DNA of 6,842 bases. It comes from Chryseobacterium gleum (GTDB taxonomy: Bacteria > Bacteroidota > Bacteroidia > Flavobacteriales_D > Crocinitomicaceae). Position 1 is the stretch's first letter. Each line of letters starts with the position of its first letter. The position numbers and the translations under genes are program-made. Under the pieces are notes generated by a model. The model was not told the origin of the DNA and did no database searches. It saw only the letters and a list, made by a program, of their open reading frames with translations. Of this stretch, positions 4,659 to 6,842 are shown piece after piece. The stretch lies in contig CAMCQW010000106.1 in assembly GCA_945877045.1 (NCBI GenBank), forward strand, positions 1 to 6,842. The letters are read 5' to 3'.

Positions 4659-4679
4659 GAAGATTGGTGTCCAACCTTC
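4659..4679. terminator. Possible hairpin between convergent genes
   Basis: GAAG-A-TTGG, loop TGT, CCAA-C-CTTC forms a nine-position stem with one A/C mismatch between the ends of gene C and the minus-strand propeller gene. There is no clear T run on either strand, so a bidirectional terminator is suggested mainly by position. Confidence 0.3.
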
Positions 4680-4684
4680 TATAT

Positions 4685-5683
4685 CTAAACTCTAACCTTT
4701 GATATCCTCAGAATTCTCCCATTGGTACTCGAAACATAAACATATTCCTTGTCCGAACAAATGCTGAAGCAATTCTCATTGCTTAGTTGGATCCAAGTAG
4801 CACCATTGTCCTTCGAATAATCAATTCCATTGTTTCCGCACGAATAATAAACGCCATCTGTATAATAAACGCAGGAACGGTATCCGAAGGGTCCACTAGT
4901 GGAAGTGTTCCAAGTGATTCCGCCATCTTTGGTGATGAAACAAACATTTTCACGTGAATTCGGCGCAAGGTAATCTCCGCCCACTACGAGTCCGTTGCTA
5001 GTGTCTTTCATGGCTAATGAAAAAGCACCGCTTGCATTACTTTTCTTAAAAGGAAGTTCGCTTTGAATCCACGTAAGACCTTTGTCTTTGCTCATAAAAA
5101 AGCGCGATTTCTCTCCTCCAGAAACAAAATAATATACCCCATTGCTAATTTGTACGGTACTGCCACTCGCAGCAAATCCAGCTTCTCCATCGAAAGAGGG
5201 AAGAGCAGGGGTGATTCTCTCCCAATGTTTCAAATCGTTTGAATGAAATAAAGAAAATTTATTTCCAACTGGATCGCCCATCACGAATGCCTCTTTATTT
5301 TCTATAGCCATTCCATCAAGAAATAACTGTGGTTCTAATTCTAAAGTGATTAAATTAATCTGCTTCATAGAGTTCCCAAAGCGACTAAACTTAAGTATGC
5401 AGCTGTAGTCGGCACTTTGCATTGCATAAATGGAATTCTTGTGCAGCGCAATATCCCTGATTTCAGGAAATGTATCCTTCGGATTAAGCGATTTGATTTT
5501 TCCATTTTTAAGATGGTATCGTATTACTTCACCATTGTTGTTGCCTAGAAAAATAAAGTGACCTTTTACTGCTATGCCTCTTGCATGCAGTGGTTTATTG
5601 CAATATTGCAATATTACAATTTCTTGTGCGAAGTAAAATGGGGAATAAAGAGAGGCAAAAAGAATGAATAGGTATTTTATCAT
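4685..5683 (-). CDS. Secreted Ycf48-like / Asp-box beta-propeller protein
   Basis: This 332-residue protein has a signal peptide at residues 1-19 (MIKYLFILFASLYSPFYFA, cleavage before Q20). Asp-box motifs are SKDKGLTW (198-205), TKDGGITW (251-258) and SKDNGATW (290-297). It also has MGDPVGNKF (135-143), GEAGFAASGS (166-175) and SGGEKSRFF (188-196), which are typical of the Ycf48-related BNR proteins of Bacteroidota, often misannotated as oxidoreductases. Characterised relatives such as plant HCF136 and cyanobacterial Ycf48 are photosystem II assembly factors, a role that cannot apply in this presumably non-photosynthetic organism. Substrate and role are therefore unknown. It lacks a visible C-terminal sorting domain. 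It starts 31 bases after the acyltransferase stop and is probably the third gene of the rarA operon. Confidence 0.85.
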   Translation of the reverse strand: MIKYLFILFASLYSPFYFAQEIVILQYCNKPLHARGIAVKGHFIFLGNNNGEVIRYHLKNGKIKSLNPKDTFPEIRDIALHKNSIYAMQSADYSCILKFSRFGNSMKQINLITLELEPQLFLDGMAIENKEAFVMGDPVGNKFSLFHSNDLKHWERITPALPSFDGEAGFAASGSTVQISNGVYYFVSGGEKSRFFMSKDKGLTWIQSELPFKKSNASGAFSLAMKDTSNGLVVGGDYLAPNSRENVCFITKDGGITWNTSTSGPFGYRSCVYYTDGVYYSCGNNGIDYSKDNGATWIQLSNENCFSICSDKEYVYVSSTNGRILRISKVRV

Positions 5684-5714
5684 ATTTGAAATCTAAAATA
5701 AAAGGACACTAATC

Positions 5715-6629
5715 TTATCTAAATTGCTCATTAAAGCGTCGCTCTTGTTCAATTTTTAAGGCGTCAAGATCCTCGGGCAACTCTCTTTTCCATCGTTTGT
5801 GCGACCACATCCACAAGTAAGGCTTCTCGTTGATTTGCTTTTCCAATAACTCAGTGTGCTGTTGGGTGATGGCTCCCCAACTCAATTCCTTTGGACTGTC
5901 AGTTAGTAAGGTAAGTGTCACTTCATAATACCCATAACGCACTTTATCGATGTTGAAATAGACAACTGCTAGGTCATACGTATTCGCTAATGATTCGGTC
6001 CCGAATTGTACAGCTGTTTGCTGATTCAGAAAGTTCATCCAATAACTTTTATTGGTATCTCCTGGACTTTGATCCCCGAGCATGAGAAGTGTGTAAGGAT
6101 TCTTTTCTTCAGCTAATGCCTCTTTGTAATTTTTAGAATGTATGACCTTCAATCCAAAGCGCTCTCTTTTTTTATTTATGGCTTGCCCCCAAAATTTATT
6201 GCTCATGGGCATTCCTAAGCCATAGGCTTTTCCATCAAAATGAAAGGCTTGACTTGTGATCAACCATTCCCAGTTCCCATAATGCCCTCCAACTAAAATA
6301 ACACTTTTTTGAACTTTTAATAAATCATTAACTACTTCAGGATTAGTTATTTTAAATCGCTTACTTAATTCTTTTTGTGATATAGTTAGATTCTTTATTC
6401 CCTCTATGATGACCTGACTTAGATGAAGGTAAAATGCTTGCATAATAAATTCATGTTCTTTCGCTGTCTTTTCAGGAAAGCTATGTTGAATGTTTAGTCT
6501 AACTACATTTTTCCGATAGGAAATAACATAGTAACAAATAAAATAAATGATTGGACTTAGTCCATATAAAAGATATAGTGGCAGGTATGAGAGGGGTAAA
6601 ACGAAAAGATAATAGGCAATTCTATTCAT
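5715..6629 (-). CDS. LpxL/HtrB-family lipid A (lysophospholipid) acyltransferase
   Basis: This 304-residue protein is the usual size for the family that transfers a secondary acyl chain to lipid A precursors at the inner membrane. An N-terminal hydrophobic anchor spans about residues 5-36, followed by YRKNVVRLNIQHSFPEK. The catalytic H-x4-E motif is GGHYGNWEW with H116 and E121. GDQSP (185-189), the W197/F200 region, QFGTESLA (208-215, where many relatives have GPE) and WSHKRWKR (275-282) are further family signatures. Bacteroidota homologs are commonly annotated as lipid A biosynthesis acyltransferase; the exact acyl chain cannot be read from sequence. The start ATG at 6629 overlaps the rarA stop by 8 bases (ATGAATAG), which implies translational coupling. 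Confidence 0.93.
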   Translation of the reverse strand: MNRIAYYLFVLPLSYLPLYLLYGLSPIIYFICYYVISYRKNVVRLNIQHSFPEKTAKEHEFIMQAFYLHLSQVIIEGIKNLTISQKELSKRFKITNPEVVNDLLKVQKSVILVGGHYGNWEWLITSQAFHFDGKAYGLGMPMSNKFWGQAINKKRERFGLKVIHSKNYKEALAEEKNPYTLLMLGDQSPGDTNKSYWMNFLNQQTAVQFGTESLANTYDLAVVYFNIDKVRYGYYEVTLTLLTDSPKELSWGAITQQHTELLEKQINEKPYLWMWSHKRWKRELPEDLDALKIEQERRFNEQFR

Positions 6630-6842
6630 TTGGCTTATATTTTTCTTTCCAATTTCTTTCTATTGATTTTCCTATTTCTTGTTCTTTGGCGCTACTTCCG
6701 GCTTTGAAGAAATTCTTTCCTATTAATTCATCGGGTAAAAATTCTTGTTCTTTAAAATTATTGGGATAATCATGCGAATAAAAATAACCTAGGCCATATC
6801 CCAATTCTTTCATGAGCGCAGTTGGGGCATTCCGTAGAGGAA
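6622..6842 (-). CDS. rarA: Replication-associated recombination protein A (RarA/MgsA), C-terminal end, truncated by window edge
   Basis: The minus-strand frame enters from the right edge and ends with the TAG complementary to 6622-6624, giving 72 complete residues. PLRNAPTALMKELGYGLGYF, followed by SHDYPNNF, QEFLPDEL and an F-x-A-G...E-x-E segment, matches the C-terminal domain of the AAA+ ATPase RarA, where relatives have LRNAPTKLMK, HDYP and QQYLP. RarA acts at stalled replication forks. The ATPase domain is outside the window. The internal ATG at 6813 is not the start, because the frame and the similarity continue upstream of it. Confidence 0.9.
   Translation of the reverse strand, partial: PLRNAPTALMKELGYGLGYFYSHDYPNNFKEQEFLPDELIGKNFFKAGSSAKEQEIGKSIERNWKEKYKPNE

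Noticed and set aside
6551..6769. Plus-strand ORF of 72 aa at the right side
   Set aside because: It is a shadow over the rarA end and the acyltransferase start, both supported by family motifs.

Overview
The window looks like chromosomal DNA of a member of the Bacteroidota, probably Flavobacteriales. The support is AT-rich DNA, start codons preceded by A-rich leaders without Shine-Dalgarno motifs, a TTG-N20-TAGATTTG promoter of the Bacteroidota type, signal peptides ending in A/S-Q, and exported Asp-box (BNR) beta-propellers. I do not assign a species.

Layout. (1) At 1-884 on the minus strand is the N-terminal 294 residues of a secreted Asp-box/sortilin-like propeller; its 3' end lies outside the window. 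(2) At 885-1149 is a divergent AT-rich intergenic region with candidate promoters and a hairpin. (3) From 1150 to 4620, all on the plus strand, there is an array of seven small exported proteins: three 111-residue six-repeat paralogs (A 1150-1485, B 2681-3016, C 4285-4620), two exported proteins sharing a MKKIF-type signal peptide (1582-2082, 2191-2571), a lipoprotein (3093-3749), and a Cys-containing exported protein (3780-4097). (4) From 4685 to the right edge on the minus strand is a compact housekeeping-type operon, read right to left: the end of rarA, an LpxL/HtrB-type acyltransferase overlapping it by 8 bases, and a Ycf48-like secreted propeller.

The most interesting part is the array. 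The three repeat proteins align without gaps over 111 residues. Each has six copies of a short beta-strand-like segment followed by a four- or five-residue motif. The motif is nearly constant within one protein but differs between proteins: NQAYA in A, (V)xSRA in B, RESYA in C. Within a protein the peptide repeats are encoded with shuffled synonymous codons, so the uniformity is mostly held at protein level. By contrast the gene ends are conserved at DNA level: a 41-55 base upstream box, much of the signal-peptide DNA (A, B and the unrelated 3780 gene), and the last 42 bases (A, B and C). This looks like a cassette family: a common export leader and common tail around an exchangeable core, with one leader attached to an unrelated payload.

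How the genes cooperate is not established. All array products are predicted to be exported or lipid-anchored, so the locus is likely to act at the envelope or outside the cell. From memory the repeat proteins resemble the Bacteroidota family annotated DUF6150; this needs an HMM search. Self-stacking (beta-solenoid or amyloid-like) with paralog-specific faces is my inference.
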